IMG/VR virus record: IMGVR_UViG_3300010885_020441
Location: 1 to 44,054 of that record
Source of the DNA: a virus
Length of the DNA stretch: 44,054 nt
Direction: 5' to 3' (one strand)
Positions 8,598 to 16,359 of the stretch are shown in pieces (positions within the stretch are counted from its first letter, which is position 1; each line of letters begins with the position of its first letter). The position numbers were made by a program, and so were the translations under genes. The notes below the pieces were generated by a model, which worked only from the letters and a program-made list of their open reading frames with translations, was not told the origin of the DNA and ran no database searches.

Positions 8598-8618
8598 ACT
8601 TCTATAACAAGGGGCATT

Positions 8619-10631
8619 ATGAACATCATTACAACACCTGTTGGTTTACTAGAAATGGTCGACTATTATTTAGACCAACCTGCTTTTGCATTTGACGTAG
8701 AAACTGTTGGACCTGATGATTTTTCTCGGCTCCACCCAATGCTTAATGAAATTACTTGGATTGCTTTTGCTACAGAAGGACGAGTTGATGTTATCCCTAT
8801 GGGACATCCAAACGGTGAGTTTTTGCGTTGGGATAAACCTTTACTAAGTTCTGCACAGGCTAGAGCAACTGAAGGGTTAGAAATTCGTGAGCAAGATTTT
8901 TCTAAACGTGAAACAAGTTGGACTCCTGTATTTGATTCTCCACCAGAACAATTACTTCCAGGTGAAGTTTTTGCAGCATTAAAACCTTTAATGTTTAGTG
9001 ACAAACTTAAAGTTGGACATAACCTAAAGTTTGACTTAAAAGCAATAGCAAAATATTACCGTGGCGTTGTTTGTTCAAAGCCTTATTTTGATACTTTAAT
9101 GGCTGCGTTTATCATTGATAACAGAACAAAAAACTCTTTGTCCTTAGATGCTTGTGCTGCCCGTGAATTAGGTATAGAGGTAGTCAAAGGAATTGGAAAA
9201 GCGGTTGAACGCCACTCTTTTAGCGATGTGGCTAATTACGCTGGAATTGACGCAGAAACAACTTGGAATTTATACAAGGTATACGAGCCTAAGTTAAAGG
9301 AATACAACTTACTTACCGTATGGCGTTTAGAGATGGACTTACTGTTAGTTCTAGCAGATATGGAATTAACTGGGGCACACATGGACGAAAATGAATTAGC
9401 CCTGTTGTCAAAAAAACTAGAAAAAGATTTAATTGAGGTTACAGGTAACGCTTACAAATTAGCGGGCAAAGAGTTTGCTTTGAACTCTATTCCAGAAAAA
9501 CAAGCCTTATTATTTACTCCCAAATCAGAGGGTGGACGCGGAATTCGCCCCAACACTAAAATTAAAATTGCTTTAACTCCTAAAGGTTTAGAAGCCTCAA
9601 AGAAAGGCGAGGAGTTAACAACTCGTCACTACTCAACTAGTGCAGAAGCACTTGAGTATTACAGAGAAAAAGACCCTTTAGTTGCAGAAATTCTAAAGTA
9701 TCAAGACCTAAATAAGATAATGACTACTTACGTAACTCCTTACACAGGCGGTGAAATTACTAGAACAACTGCTGGTAAATCTAAAACCTCTGAAAAACAG
9801 AGTCTTTTAGTTAACGGAAAAGTGCACACAAATTTTAAATCCCATGGAGCAGAGACTGGTCGTTTTTCTAGTAGTGAGCCAAATCTGCAGAATATTCCAT
9901 CAGATGGAACTTACGGCAAGTTAATTCGAAACCTCTTTATCGCTCCTCCAGGACACAAGTTAGTGGTTGCTGATTACTCTCAGATTGAGCCAAGAATCAT
10001 TGCTTCCTTTTCTAAAGACCCTGAGTTTGTTAAGAACTATTTAGACGGAGGAGATATTTACACTACTATTGGAGACAAAATGGGTGTGAATAGAAAAGCA
10101 GGCAAGGTTTTAGTTCTAGCAATTGCTTATGGAATTGGTCCAGAAAAAATTGCAGACCAACTTGGTTGTACTGTAAAAGAAGCCCATCAATTAATGGATT
10201 TGTTTAACGATAGGTTTAGAGACATCAACCGCTACAGACATCAACTGATTCGTCTTGCATCACAACAACGCCCTTTACCCTATGTTTCAACCGTTTTAGG
10301 AAGACGACGCTACATTCCCGAAATCCTAAGTAAAGACCTTGGGCAAAAGTCTAGGGCTGAACGCCAAGCCTTCAACACCGTTATCCAAGGCTCTGCTGCA
10401 GATTTAATTAAACTAGCCATGGTTAGAGCACACTCATGCTTTGTAAACGAACCTACCGTGAATGTTATCTTGACAGTTCACGATGAACTCGTAACAGTTA
10501 CTCCCGACGCATTAGCCGAACAAGTGGGCGAAGCGATAAAAGAGTCCATGGAGGGAGTAAGATTGCCTGACATGGTGGTTCCGCTTATTGCGGATATGAA
10601 AATTGTGGAAAAGTGGGGTCAAGCAAAATGA
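8619..10631 (+). CDS. polA: family A DNA polymerase with 3'-5' exonuclease
   Basis: 670 residues from ATG 8619, which has AAGGGG upstream; an upstream GTG at 8577 falls inside a hairpin and is rejected. The exonuclease domain has FDVETVG (D26, E28), HNLKFDL and YAGIDAE (DEDD type). The polymerase domain has TGRFSSSEPNLQNIP, motif A DYSQIEPR (D452), O-helix RKAGKVLVLAIAYG (492-505) and motif C VHDELV (D622). There is no 5'-3' flap nuclease domain, as usual for phage PolA. The residue equivalent to E. coli Phe762 is Leu 500. It should be the replicative polymerase of this phage. Confidence 0.95.
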   Translation: MNIITTPVGLLEMVDYYLDQPAFAFDVETVGPDDFSRLHPMLNEITWIAFATEGRVDVIPMGHPNGEFLRWDKPLLSSAQARATEGLEIREQDFSKRETSWTPVFDSPPEQLLPGEVFAALKPLMFSDKLKVGHNLKFDLKAIAKYYRGVVCSKPYFDTLMAAFIIDNRTKNSLSLDACAARELGIEVVKGIGKAVERHSFSDVANYAGIDAETTWNLYKVYEPKLKEYNLLTVWRLEMDLLLVLADMELTGAHMDENELALLSKKLEKDLIEVTGNAYKLAGKEFALNSIPEKQALLFTPKSEGGRGIRPNTKIKIALTPKGLEASKKGEELTTRHYSTSAEALEYYREKDPLVAEILKYQDLNKIMTTYVTPYTGGEITRTTAGKSKTSEKQSLLVNGKVHTNFKSHGAETGRFSSSEPNLQNIPSDGTYGKLIRNLFIAPPGHKLVVADYSQIEPRIIASFSKDPEFVKNYLDGGDIYTTIGDKMGVNRKAGKVLVLAIAYGIGPEKIADQLGCTVKEAHQLMDLFNDRFRDINRYRHQLIRLASQQRPLPYVSTVLGRRRYIPEILSKDLGQKSRAERQAFNTVIQGSAADLIKLAMVRAHSCFVNEPTVNVILTVHDELVTVTPDALAEQVGEAIKESMEGVRLPDMVVPLIADMKIVEKWGQAK

Positions 10632-11047
10632 AGTTCTTTAAGAAGAAGGCCCCTTCTTTTGACATTGATGCTTTGCACGCAGAGATAATGTTTCGGATAC
10701 GTGCTCTATTTTTAGACTCTGGTATGGAAGACCCTTGGGGTATGAGTGTCATGGCTGGAACTTCTTTTACTAGCAAAGAGGTTGCTGACATGGAAGAGTT
10801 TGAAAGCAAACGTCGCGTATCAAAAATCCTTCACTTGTTCCCCCTATTAATTGCTCACGCTACGACACTTTCAAAGGGAACCACAGAACTTCAACGAACT
10901 AAAAATATTGAGATGCAAATGCCTGAAGAGTTTTGGGCTAAGTTAGAAGAGATTCACAAAGAAGTTGCTTTTGCTGCTATCTGTGGTTCACTCTCTCAAC
11001 TTGTAGATTTAAACTTACTTTCCGTTGGACCAAGGAGACCAAAATGA
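10628..11047 (+). CDS. hypothetical helical protein
   Basis: 139 residues from an ATG overlapping the polymerase stop (ATGA); an upstream in-frame start at 10613 would run 19 bp into the polymerase gene and is less likely. Lys-rich start (MKFFKKKAPSF), then mostly helices including FWAKLEEIHKEVAFAAICGSLSQLVDLNLL. Not recognised; translational coupling suggests a polymerase- or recombination-related accessory. Confidence 0.7.
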   Translation: MKFFKKKAPSFDIDALHAEIMFRIRALFLDSGMEDPWGMSVMAGTSFTSKEVADMEEFESKRRVSKILHLFPLLIAHATTLSKGTTELQRTKNIEMQMPEEFWAKLEEIHKEVAFAAICGSLSQLVDLNLLSVGPRRPK

Positions 11048-11421
11048 GTTCAGACTGGTGGGCAAAGAAACTACAAGGACAAGGACCTGCTGTTGGTAGA
11101 CCTGACCCAACACCTCCAATGCCACCCTCTCAACAACCTATGACAAGGTATGTTGCTCCTACAGTGCAACCTCCTACTCCCTCTAAAGCACAAAGCGTAA
11201 ACCAAACACAGCAATGTCCTGAATGCAACTCTAATAATTATTTAGCGGTTAACGTAAATGTCGCACCTCGTTGTTACGATTGTGGTTATCCGATTTCTCA
11301 ATCAGGAAGTCGTTACGGTTCCTTAACTGGAGCACAAGTAGAAGGCACGACAAAAATGGCAGCAGGTAATGACCTGGCTAACAATTGGAATCCCCAAGGG
11401 ATTATAGGAAGAGTGGATTAA
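11044..11421 (+). CDS. Pro-rich zinc-ribbon protein
   Basis: 125 residues. The first 60 are Pro/Gln-rich and disordered; then CPECNSNNYLAVNVNVAPRCYDCG forms a classic four-Cys zinc ribbon (about 59-82), followed by a Gly/Ser tail. Zinc ribbons of this kind mediate protein or nucleic-acid contact. Overlaps polymerase-accessory and RecA genes by 4 and 1 bp. Specific function unknown. Confidence 0.7.
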   Translation: MSSDWWAKKLQGQGPAVGRPDPTPPMPPSQQPMTRYVAPTVQPPTPSKAQSVNQTQQCPECNSNNYLAVNVNVAPRCYDCGYPISQSGSRYGSLTGAQVEGTTKMAAGNDLANNWNPQGIIGRVD

Positions 11422-12434
11422 TGAACGATGAAGCAAAGAAAATCGTTGCACAACTCAATAAGAAATTTGGCAACAACGTCGTCGTGGTCGCTTCTGATAT
11501 TAGGGCTGACATTATTCCTCGCATTACCAGTGGTTCTACTACATTGGATTACGTCCTTGGAGGAGGATTTCCAGGAAACCAGTGGAATGAATTAATTGGT
11601 GAGTCTTCTCATGGCAAAACTGCTGTCGCATTAAAGTGTATTGCTGCTAATCAAAAGTTAAATCCTGACTACACAACTGTTTGGGTTGCTGCTGAACAAT
11701 GGGTTCCTGAGTATGCAGAGATGTGTGGGGTTGATTCAAGCAGAGTCATCGTTATAGAAACAAATATTATGGAAGAGGCTTATCAAGCGGTAATTGATTT
11801 TGCCGAATCAAAGTCAGTGGATGCCATAGTTATTGATTCTTTACCTGCGTTATCTCCTTTGCCCGAGATGGAAAAAAATATGGATGAGATGACTGTAGGA
11901 CGCGGTGCTTTGCTAACTAACAAGTTCTTTAGAGTTGTTGGCTCTGCCATGAAAAGAAGTTTGATTGAGGATGAAAGACCTGTACTAGGTTTAATTATTA
12001 ATCAATACCGCATGAAGATTGGTGTAATGCACGGAGACCCTCGCACCACTCCTGGAGGAGAAGGCAAAAACTATGCTTTCTTTACTCGCTGTGAGGTTAG
12101 AAGAGACGAGTGGATTGAGATTGGTCCAAGTGGAAATAAGGTCCGTGTTGGGCAAACTATCAAGGTTCGTAGTTTAAAAAATAAAACTGCTCCTCCTCAA
12201 AGAGTTGCTTACTTTGACTTCTACTTTGCCCCAGGAGGAGATTGCTCTCCAGGAGAGTATGACTTTGCAAAAGAAATTGCAGCCATGTCAGTAGTCCACG
12301 ATATTGTGGAACGAAAGGGTGGTTGGTATTACTACGGTGACAGAAAGTGGCAAGGAAACGAGGCTTTAATCGACAGTATTCGAGCAGAGGTCGACCTAAA
12401 AGAAGAACTGTCTAAAAAGGTATTATCATTGTGA
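11421..12434 (+). CDS. recA: RecA-like recombinase
   Basis: 337 residues from an ATG at a TAATG junction; an in-frame ATG at 11385 is rejected because it lies 36 bp inside the upstream gene. It shows ITSGSTTLDYVLGGGFPGNQ, Walker A GESSHGKT (60-67), Walker B DAIVIDSLPAL, an L1/L2-type region around GGEGKNYAF, and a RecA-like C-terminus (KNKTAPPQRVAYFDFYF, GGWYYYGDRKWQGNEA). Length is near bacterial RecA (about 350). It should catalyse strand exchange for recombination-dependent replication, working with the two resolvases and the Cas4-type nuclease downstream. Confidence 0.92.
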   Translation: MNDEAKKIVAQLNKKFGNNVVVVASDIRADIIPRITSGSTTLDYVLGGGFPGNQWNELIGESSHGKTAVALKCIAANQKLNPDYTTVWVAAEQWVPEYAEMCGVDSSRVIVIETNIMEEAYQAVIDFAESKSVDAIVIDSLPALSPLPEMEKNMDEMTVGRGALLTNKFFRVVGSAMKRSLIEDERPVLGLIINQYRMKIGVMHGDPRTTPGGEGKNYAFFTRCEVRRDEWIEIGPSGNKVRVGQTIKVRSLKNKTAPPQRVAYFDFYFAPGGDCSPGEYDFAKEIAAMSVVHDIVERKGGWYYYGDRKWQGNEALIDSIRAEVDLKEELSKKVLSL

Positions 12435-12751
12435 GGTCTGAGGGACAAAAACAATCTCAAAAGCATGAAAAGCGTCTAGCCAAAAAAGTTGGTGGAACAC
12501 GCACTGCTGCTTCTGGGGCTTTCTGGTCAAGAAAGGGAGATGTTCGGTCTAAAGAACTTTTAATTGAACATAAGTGGACTGGTAAAAAACAGGTCACTAT
12601 CAAGTCCGAAGTTCTAAAGAAGATTACGAGAGAGGCAATACTAGATAGCCGAATACCCGTGCTCGGCTTACATTTAGATGGGGAGAACTACGTGGTTCTT
12701 CTTGAAGACGATTACTTGGAAATGAGAGAGACCGTTGAAAAGGAATCGTAA
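12431..12751 (+). CDS. PD-(D/E)XK Holliday-junction resolvase-like nuclease
   Basis: 106 residues from a GTG overlapping the RecA stop. After a basic N-terminus, TAASGAFWSRKGDVRS (D37) and LLIEHKWT (E46, K48) make the PD-(D/E)XK catalytic set, with basic residues (KQVTIKSEVLKKI) following. Small size and location next to RecA match the phage Holliday-junction resolvase family. A second, unrelated resolvase (RuvC-like) lies 2.2 kb downstream. Confidence 0.75.
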   Translation: MRSEGQKQSQKHEKRLAKKVGGTRTAASGAFWSRKGDVRSKELLIEHKWTGKKQVTIKSEVLKKITREAILDSRIPVLGLHLDGENYVVLLEDDYLEMRETVEKES

Positions 12752-12754
12752 AGC

Positions 12755-13072
12755 ATGGATGAACCGTCTTACACATGGCGGTATAAAGCAAAGTGTCGCG
12801 GAGAAGATACTGACACCTTTTACCCACCTCGTGATAAAGAAAAGTACACAGTCATTGCAGATAGAGCAAAGACGTTTTGTTTTGGAGCCACAGGGAACAA
12901 GCCCTGTCCAGTTCGTTTAGATTGTCTGTGGGATGCTGTAGAAAGGGATGAGCCACATGGAATTTGGGGAGGCCTGTCTCATCGAGAAAGAAACGCTTTA
13001 ATTCGCAAATGGAAAAAGAAGTACAAAAAAACTATGTCGTTGGAACAATACATTAAAGAACTAGAGGATTAA
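12755..13072 (+). CDS. whiB: WhiB-like iron-sulfur regulator with altered cysteine spacing
   Basis: 105 residues with the WhiB signature: C14, C42, C51 (in CPVRLDCL), C57 and the GIWGG beta-turn (69-73), followed by a basic C-terminus (RKWKKKYKK) that binds DNA in this family. WhiB proteins hold a 4Fe-4S cluster, often contact the host's main sigma factor, and are used by actinophages to control host or phage transcription. In the standard pattern the second and third cysteines are two residues apart (CxxC); here C42 and C51 are eight apart, with FGATGNKP between. AAAAGGAA (12736-12743) provides a ribosome binding site. The clearest host marker in the window. Confidence 0.88.
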   Translation: MDEPSYTWRYKAKCRGEDTDTFYPPRDKEKYTVIADRAKTFCFGATGNKPCPVRLDCLWDAVERDEPHGIWGGLSHRERNALIRKWKKKYKKTMSLEQYIKELED

Positions 13073-13927
13073 ATGAACGCAGAGTTAAAGAGGTTTCTAG
13101 AGGCTAAGAAGACTAACCCTAGACTTGTAGGGGATGTTGAAAGGCATTTACTTTCTAGAGCACCCGAACCACGGTCTACCACCGTCTTACACCCTTCGGA
13201 GATGGTAAAAAAAGATTGGTGTTTACGAGCCTCTTACTTTGCATTAACTGGAGTAACTGTTAAAAAAGAAGTTCCAAATTTACGTTTACAATCTATTTTT
13301 GATGAAGGACATTTTATCCATCATAAATGGCAGACGTGGTTTCGAGAAATGGGTGTCTTACATGGACAATGGCATTGCATGGTTTGTAGCAAAGAGATGT
13401 TTGCTACCTCGCCAATTGTTTGTTTAAACTGCGGTGCTAAAAGCCTATTTTTAAACTACAGCGAAGTTACCTTGGCTGACCCTGAAACAAGAATTCAAGG
13501 TCACACAGATGGCTGGATAAAAGGTATTGGTAACGATTGTTTAATTGAAATAAAATCAATTGGTGCAGGAACTCTACGCTTTGAAGCCCCTGACTTGTTA
13601 GCCAAGAACGAGGGAGATGTACAAAAAGCGTGGCGGTCAATCAAGCGTCCGTTTAATACACATTTGCTTCAAGGTCAAATTTACCTAGAACTTATGCGAC
13701 GAATGCTACAACCAGTAGACGAGATTGTTTTTCTTTACGAATTAAAGTCTGACCAAGATTACATGGAATTTACTATAAAAGCCGACTTTGGCATGGTTGA
13801 GGAACTATTTGAAAAAGCAAAAATAGTCTGTGCTGCGGTTGAGGCTAAAGAACCTTTGGAGTGTAATATTGGTGGAAAGTTTGGTTGTAAGTCATGCCAA
13901 CAATTTGGAGGAGAAAATGTCGCTTAA
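13073..13927 (+). CDS. Cas4-type PD-(D/E)XK exonuclease with inserted zinc ribbon
   Basis: 284 residues. The nuclease core has H144/D146 (GHTDGW), E159-I-K161 (LIEIKS) and a glutamine motif (HLLQGQIYL). C50 together with C264, C272 and C275 gives the four cysteines that bind a 4Fe-4S cluster in Cas4/AddB-type nucleases. Between them, CMVC (102-105) and CLNC (117-120) form an extra zinc ribbon. No CRISPR array or other cas gene is near, so a recombination end-processing role with RecA is more likely than adaptation. Starts one base after the WhiB stop. Confidence 0.82.
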   Translation: MNAELKRFLEAKKTNPRLVGDVERHLLSRAPEPRSTTVLHPSEMVKKDWCLRASYFALTGVTVKKEVPNLRLQSIFDEGHFIHHKWQTWFREMGVLHGQWHCMVCSKEMFATSPIVCLNCGAKSLFLNYSEVTLADPETRIQGHTDGWIKGIGNDCLIEIKSIGAGTLRFEAPDLLAKNEGDVQKAWRSIKRPFNTHLLQGQIYLELMRRMLQPVDEIVFLYELKSDQDYMEFTIKADFGMVEELFEKAKIVCAAVEAKEPLECNIGGKFGCKSCQQFGGENVA

Positions 13928-14405
13928 ACTAGGGCAAGCAGCAAAACAAGCAGTCGAAGAATTATTAGACCAGGGGTTTATTATTTCACCAACACAATCT
14001 ACTTACCCAGTCCCTCAAACAGACTTAACTCTCTTAGATAGTGAAGAGTTAAGCAGGCTGTTTAGCCAATTAACTGCGTGGACTAACTATGTTGCTACTC
14101 AGTTAGCAGCAGCACAAATTGATGAACGTGCTGCAGAAAAGTTGTTAGACACACAAACCGCAAAACGTATGATTTTAAGGTCAAGTTCAACCGCTAAAAC
14201 ACCTGTTGCTGCTATGAAGGCTGACGTTGCAGGAAGTCCTGAGATTATAAAATTATCTGAGGAGTTAGAAACACTATATGCGTATAGGAAAATGATTGAG
14301 GTAATGTTCTTTAACTTAGAAAGAGATTCTGCTTTAATTTCTAGAGAACTAACTCGTAGAGCATCTGACTTTAGAGCCAACAGACAAGATAAATCACAAT
14401 GGTAG
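13917..14405 (+). CDS. hypothetical coiled-coil protein
   Basis: 162 residues from ATG 13917, chosen because GGAGGAG (13907-13913) sits just upstream; the longer frame back to 13830 runs deep into the nuclease gene. Mostly helical with heptad-like stretches (LSRLFSQLTAWTNYVATQLAAAQIDERAAEKLL and a second helix pair near 120-150). Possibly an oligomeric partner of the nuclease; not recognised. Confidence 0.7.
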   Translation: MSLKLGQAAKQAVEELLDQGFIISPTQSTYPVPQTDLTLLDSEELSRLFSQLTAWTNYVATQLAAAQIDERAAEKLLDTQTAKRMILRSSSTAKTPVAAMKADVAGSPEIIKLSEELETLYAYRKMIEVMFFNLERDSALISRELTRRASDFRANRQDKSQW

Positions 14406-14686
14406 ACGAGACGGTTCTATATGAGGCACAGCGTTTAATTACTAACGACCGTAATAAAGCCTACGACCACCCATTAGATAACTTTGCTCGTATTGCAAAG
14501 GGTTGGTCTGTAATCTTTAATAGTGAGGTCACTGAAGAACAAGTTGCGTTAGCAATGACGTGGGTAAAGATATGCCGAGAGGTTCATCAGCATAGTCGAG
14601 ACAACATTGTTGATGGTGCTGGTTACTTAGGCACACTGCAGATGGTCATAGATGAACGTGAACTGCGTGCCAACAAAAACGATTGA
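14399..14686 (+). CDS. DUF6378-like phage protein
   Basis: 95 residues with EAQRLITNDRNKAYDHPLDNFARIAKGW, VALAMTWVKICREVHQHSRDNIVDGAGYLGTL. This is the pattern of a small family widespread in actinophages and other phages (I recall it as DUF6378), with conserved DR..YGHP- and K..R..H..DN-type motifs suggestive of a nucleotide-binding helical bundle. Biochemical role unknown. Overlaps both neighbours. Confidence 0.7.
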   Translation: MVDETVLYEAQRLITNDRNKAYDHPLDNFARIAKGWSVIFNSEVTEEQVALAMTWVKICREVHQHSRDNIVDGAGYLGTLQMVIDERELRANKND

Positions 14687-15242
14687 CGGTGGGTTAACAA
14701 GAAAAACTGACGTTTACATTGGCATTGACCAGTCGTTAACGGGGTTTGCTTTAACAGCCCTATCCGAAGATAACCCCTTAGAGTTTTTTACGTGGGTATA
14801 CAAGTCTCCCTATTTTGGTATTGAAAGATTAGTAGATATTAAAGAGTGGCTTGAAGATACTTTAGATTACATTCAAGAACATGGTGCAGAGTTACTAGAC
14901 GTATCCATAGAAGGAAGTGTGCTACAAAGTCCTGCTGCTCTTAAGTTAGGGGAGTTAGCAGCGATTGTTAAACTTGCTTTATACGAAAGAGAAAAGATAT
15001 TCCCTTTGCAAGTATCACCTATGACCCTAAAGAAGTTTGCTGCGGGTAAAGGAAACGCCAAAAAACAAGAGATGCTCCTACAGATGTATAAACGGTGGGG
15101 TGTTGAGTTCAACGATGACAACGCTGCTGACTCCTACGCCTTAGCCCGTCTAGTCTCAGGAAACGGGATAAACAAGGTTGAAACAGAGATTATTGAGCAG
15201 ATGGCTAATCCAAAGTACAGAGATGAACCACGTTTAGCCTGA
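14652..15242 (+). CDS. RuvC-like Holliday-junction endonuclease
   Basis: 196 residues. RNase H-fold acidic residues are in place: YIGIDQSLTGFAL (D26), LLDVSIEGSV (E87), and DDNAADSYALARL (D155/D156, D160). LKKFAAGKGNAKKQ matches the basic loop of RuvC/Mitochondrial-resolvase-type enzymes. It should cut four-way junctions. The start is uncertain: ATG 14652 overlaps the previous gene by 35 bp and GTG 14667 is an alternative; neither has a good ribosome binding site, suggesting coupling. Last gene of the replication block. Confidence 0.8.
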   Translation: MNVNCVPTKTIDGGLTRKTDVYIGIDQSLTGFALTALSEDNPLEFFTWVYKSPYFGIERLVDIKEWLEDTLDYIQEHGAELLDVSIEGSVLQSPAALKLGELAAIVKLALYEREKIFPLQVSPMTLKKFAAGKGNAKKQEMLLQMYKRWGVEFNDDNAADSYALARLVSGNGINKVETEIIEQMANPKYRDEPRLA

Positions 15243-15258
15243 TTTTTAGGGGTTTCTT

Positions 15259-15314
15259 CTCTACCTTTATAAGTAGGTAGGGCACTACAAATCGAACTTA
15301 AAGGACTACTAATT
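15259..15314 (+). promoter_or_regulatory. short intergenic region with inverted repeat and TATAAG
   Basis: The gap after the RuvC-like gene contains CTACCT...AGGTAG, an imperfectly centred inverted repeat around TATAAG (a possible -10), then AAAGGAC as ribosome binding site for the SpoVS-like gene. A promoter or operator is plausible; no convincing -35 is seen. Confidence 0.3.
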
Positions 15315-15605
15315 GTGACTAATGAACCAACCCCCGCTTCAGAAGAAGCGTTTTTACGTGTAAGTGCTGGAAGTAACCCTCAAAGCGTTGCTTCTGCGAT
15401 TGCTCATGCTTTGTACTCAGGTGGGCAAGTAAAACTACGAGCCGTAGGTGCAGGAGCCGTTAATCAAGCGGTTAAAGCACTAGCGATTGCTCGAGGGTAT
15501 GTCGCTCCCCGTGGATTGGACTTGACCTGTAAACCAGGTTTTACAACCATCGAGAGCCGTGATGGAGAAATTTCTGCCATCGTTTTTAGCATTGAAGCAA
15601 AGTAA
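15315..15605 (+). CDS. SpoVS-like (stage V sporulation protein S) small protein
   Basis: 96 residues from a GTG. FLRVSAGSNPQSVASAIAHAL, VKLRAVGAGAVNQAVKALAIARGYVAPRGLDLTCKPGFT closely follows the SpoVS consensus (VSAxSNPxSVAGA, GAGAxNQAVKAxAIARG). SpoVS proteins are small Alba-like, probably nucleic-acid-binding proteins that affect development in Bacillus, Thermus and others. In a phage it could bind DNA or RNA, or modulate host development genes; this is inference. Full length, no missing region. Confidence 0.85.
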   Translation: MTNEPTPASEEAFLRVSAGSNPQSVASAIAHALYSGGQVKLRAVGAGAVNQAVKALAIARGYVAPRGLDLTCKPGFTTIESRDGEISAIVFSIEAK

Positions 15606-15641
15606 AAAAGAGTATTATTAACGTAAGCAAAGGAGTTTTAA

Positions 15642-16043
15642 ATGTCAGATTATAGAAGCATGGGTCAGGCTATGCGTCGTCGTGCAGGTGCGTCAAGCAG
15701 CACAATGGGTAGCCTTGATAAAAAAGTTTCAGTTGAAGTTCCTGATGCAATTAGTGACATGCTAAATGCGTCAAGTGCTCGTCTATCTGTAGGTGCAGTT
15801 CGTGGAAAGTTAATTCCTAAGAAGAGCACACAAGCAGCAGACCCAACAGTTATGGGAGCAAAAGCACGCCGTGCTCCAATGCAGACAGGTGCTGAAAAAC
15901 TTGGACCAGCATGCAGAATTACTTCTTCATATTCTGTTACTTCTCCAGAAGCAGCGTCAACCATGAGAAATGGTCGAGTTGTTTCCAGCACAATGGGAAC
16001 TCGAGCATCACTCACAGATTCCATTCACGACTCAAGAGCGTAA
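15642..16043 (+). CDS. hypothetical Ser/Ala-rich basic protein
   Basis: 133 residues, low complexity, rich in Ser, Ala, Met and Arg, with no predicted compact domain; repeated SSTMG (residues 19-23 and about 115-119) near both ends. AAAGGAG at 15628-15634 supports the start. Not recognised. A similarly long reading frame on the opposite strand (15665-16024) is judged a shadow. Confidence 0.65.
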   Translation: MSDYRSMGQAMRRRAGASSSTMGSLDKKVSVEVPDAISDMLNASSARLSVGAVRGKLIPKKSTQAADPTVMGAKARRAPMQTGAEKLGPACRITSSYSVTSPEAASTMRNGRVVSSTMGTRASLTDSIHDSRA

Positions 16044-16044
16044 T

Positions 16045-16287
16045 ATGAGTTCGAACGCCCTTTCTGCTGCACAAGGTGGAGAGATGCCAAAGCCATATCG
16101 TTATGCTGGCTACACTTCTCCCAAAGGATTAGGCAGCGTTAACGCAACCACACAAGGTAAACGAACTGCGTGGACAAACGACAGTTCAGACTCTGGAATC
16201 CCACAGCCTTTATCAAAACAGACACAGGGTTCTTATTACAAGTGGGACGATGGAAGTGCTTCTCAACCTAGCGTAGAAAAGAAGTAA
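16045..16287 (+). CDS. hypothetical polar protein
   Basis: 80 residues from ATG 16045, just after the previous stop; the longer frame from 15970 overlaps the previous gene and is rejected. Gly/Ser/Tyr-rich and probably unstructured (YRYAGYTSPKGLGSVNATTQGKR). Not recognised. It belongs with the series of anonymous small genes in this stretch. Confidence 0.6.
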   Translation: MSSNALSAAQGGEMPKPYRYAGYTSPKGLGSVNATTQGKRTAWTNDSSDSGIPQPLSKQTQGSYYKWDDGSASQPSVEKK

Positions 16288-16313
16288 GCGTGTCGCGGTA
16301 GTTTTCGTTAAAT

Positions 16314-16341
16314 AGTTTGTATACTAATTCGTAGACAAACT
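16314..16341 (+). promoter_or_regulatory. possible promoter with inverted repeat over the -10
   Basis: TATACT (16320-16325) resembles a -10 element and is flanked by the inverted repeat AGTTTGT (16314-16320) / ACAAACT (16335-16341). AAAGGAC follows before the next ATG. The arrangement could be a promoter with an overlapping operator, but no good -35 is present. Confidence 0.3.
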
Positions 16342-16359
16342 CTTAACAAAGGACTACTT

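Noticed and set aside
8577-8618. Upstream extension of the polymerase gene to a GTG
   Set aside because: The GTG is inside a perfect hairpin stem and has no ribosome binding site; ATG 8619 has AAGGGG and fits the family start.
12735-12920. 61-residue plus-strand frame overlapping the WhiB gene
   Set aside because: It is out of frame with the clear WhiB coding sequence and overlaps most of its first half.
15665-16024. 119-residue minus-strand frame opposite 15642-16043
   Set aside because: Lies wholly within the plus-strand gene, which has a good ribosome binding site and operon spacing; no minus-strand ribosome binding site or neighbours.
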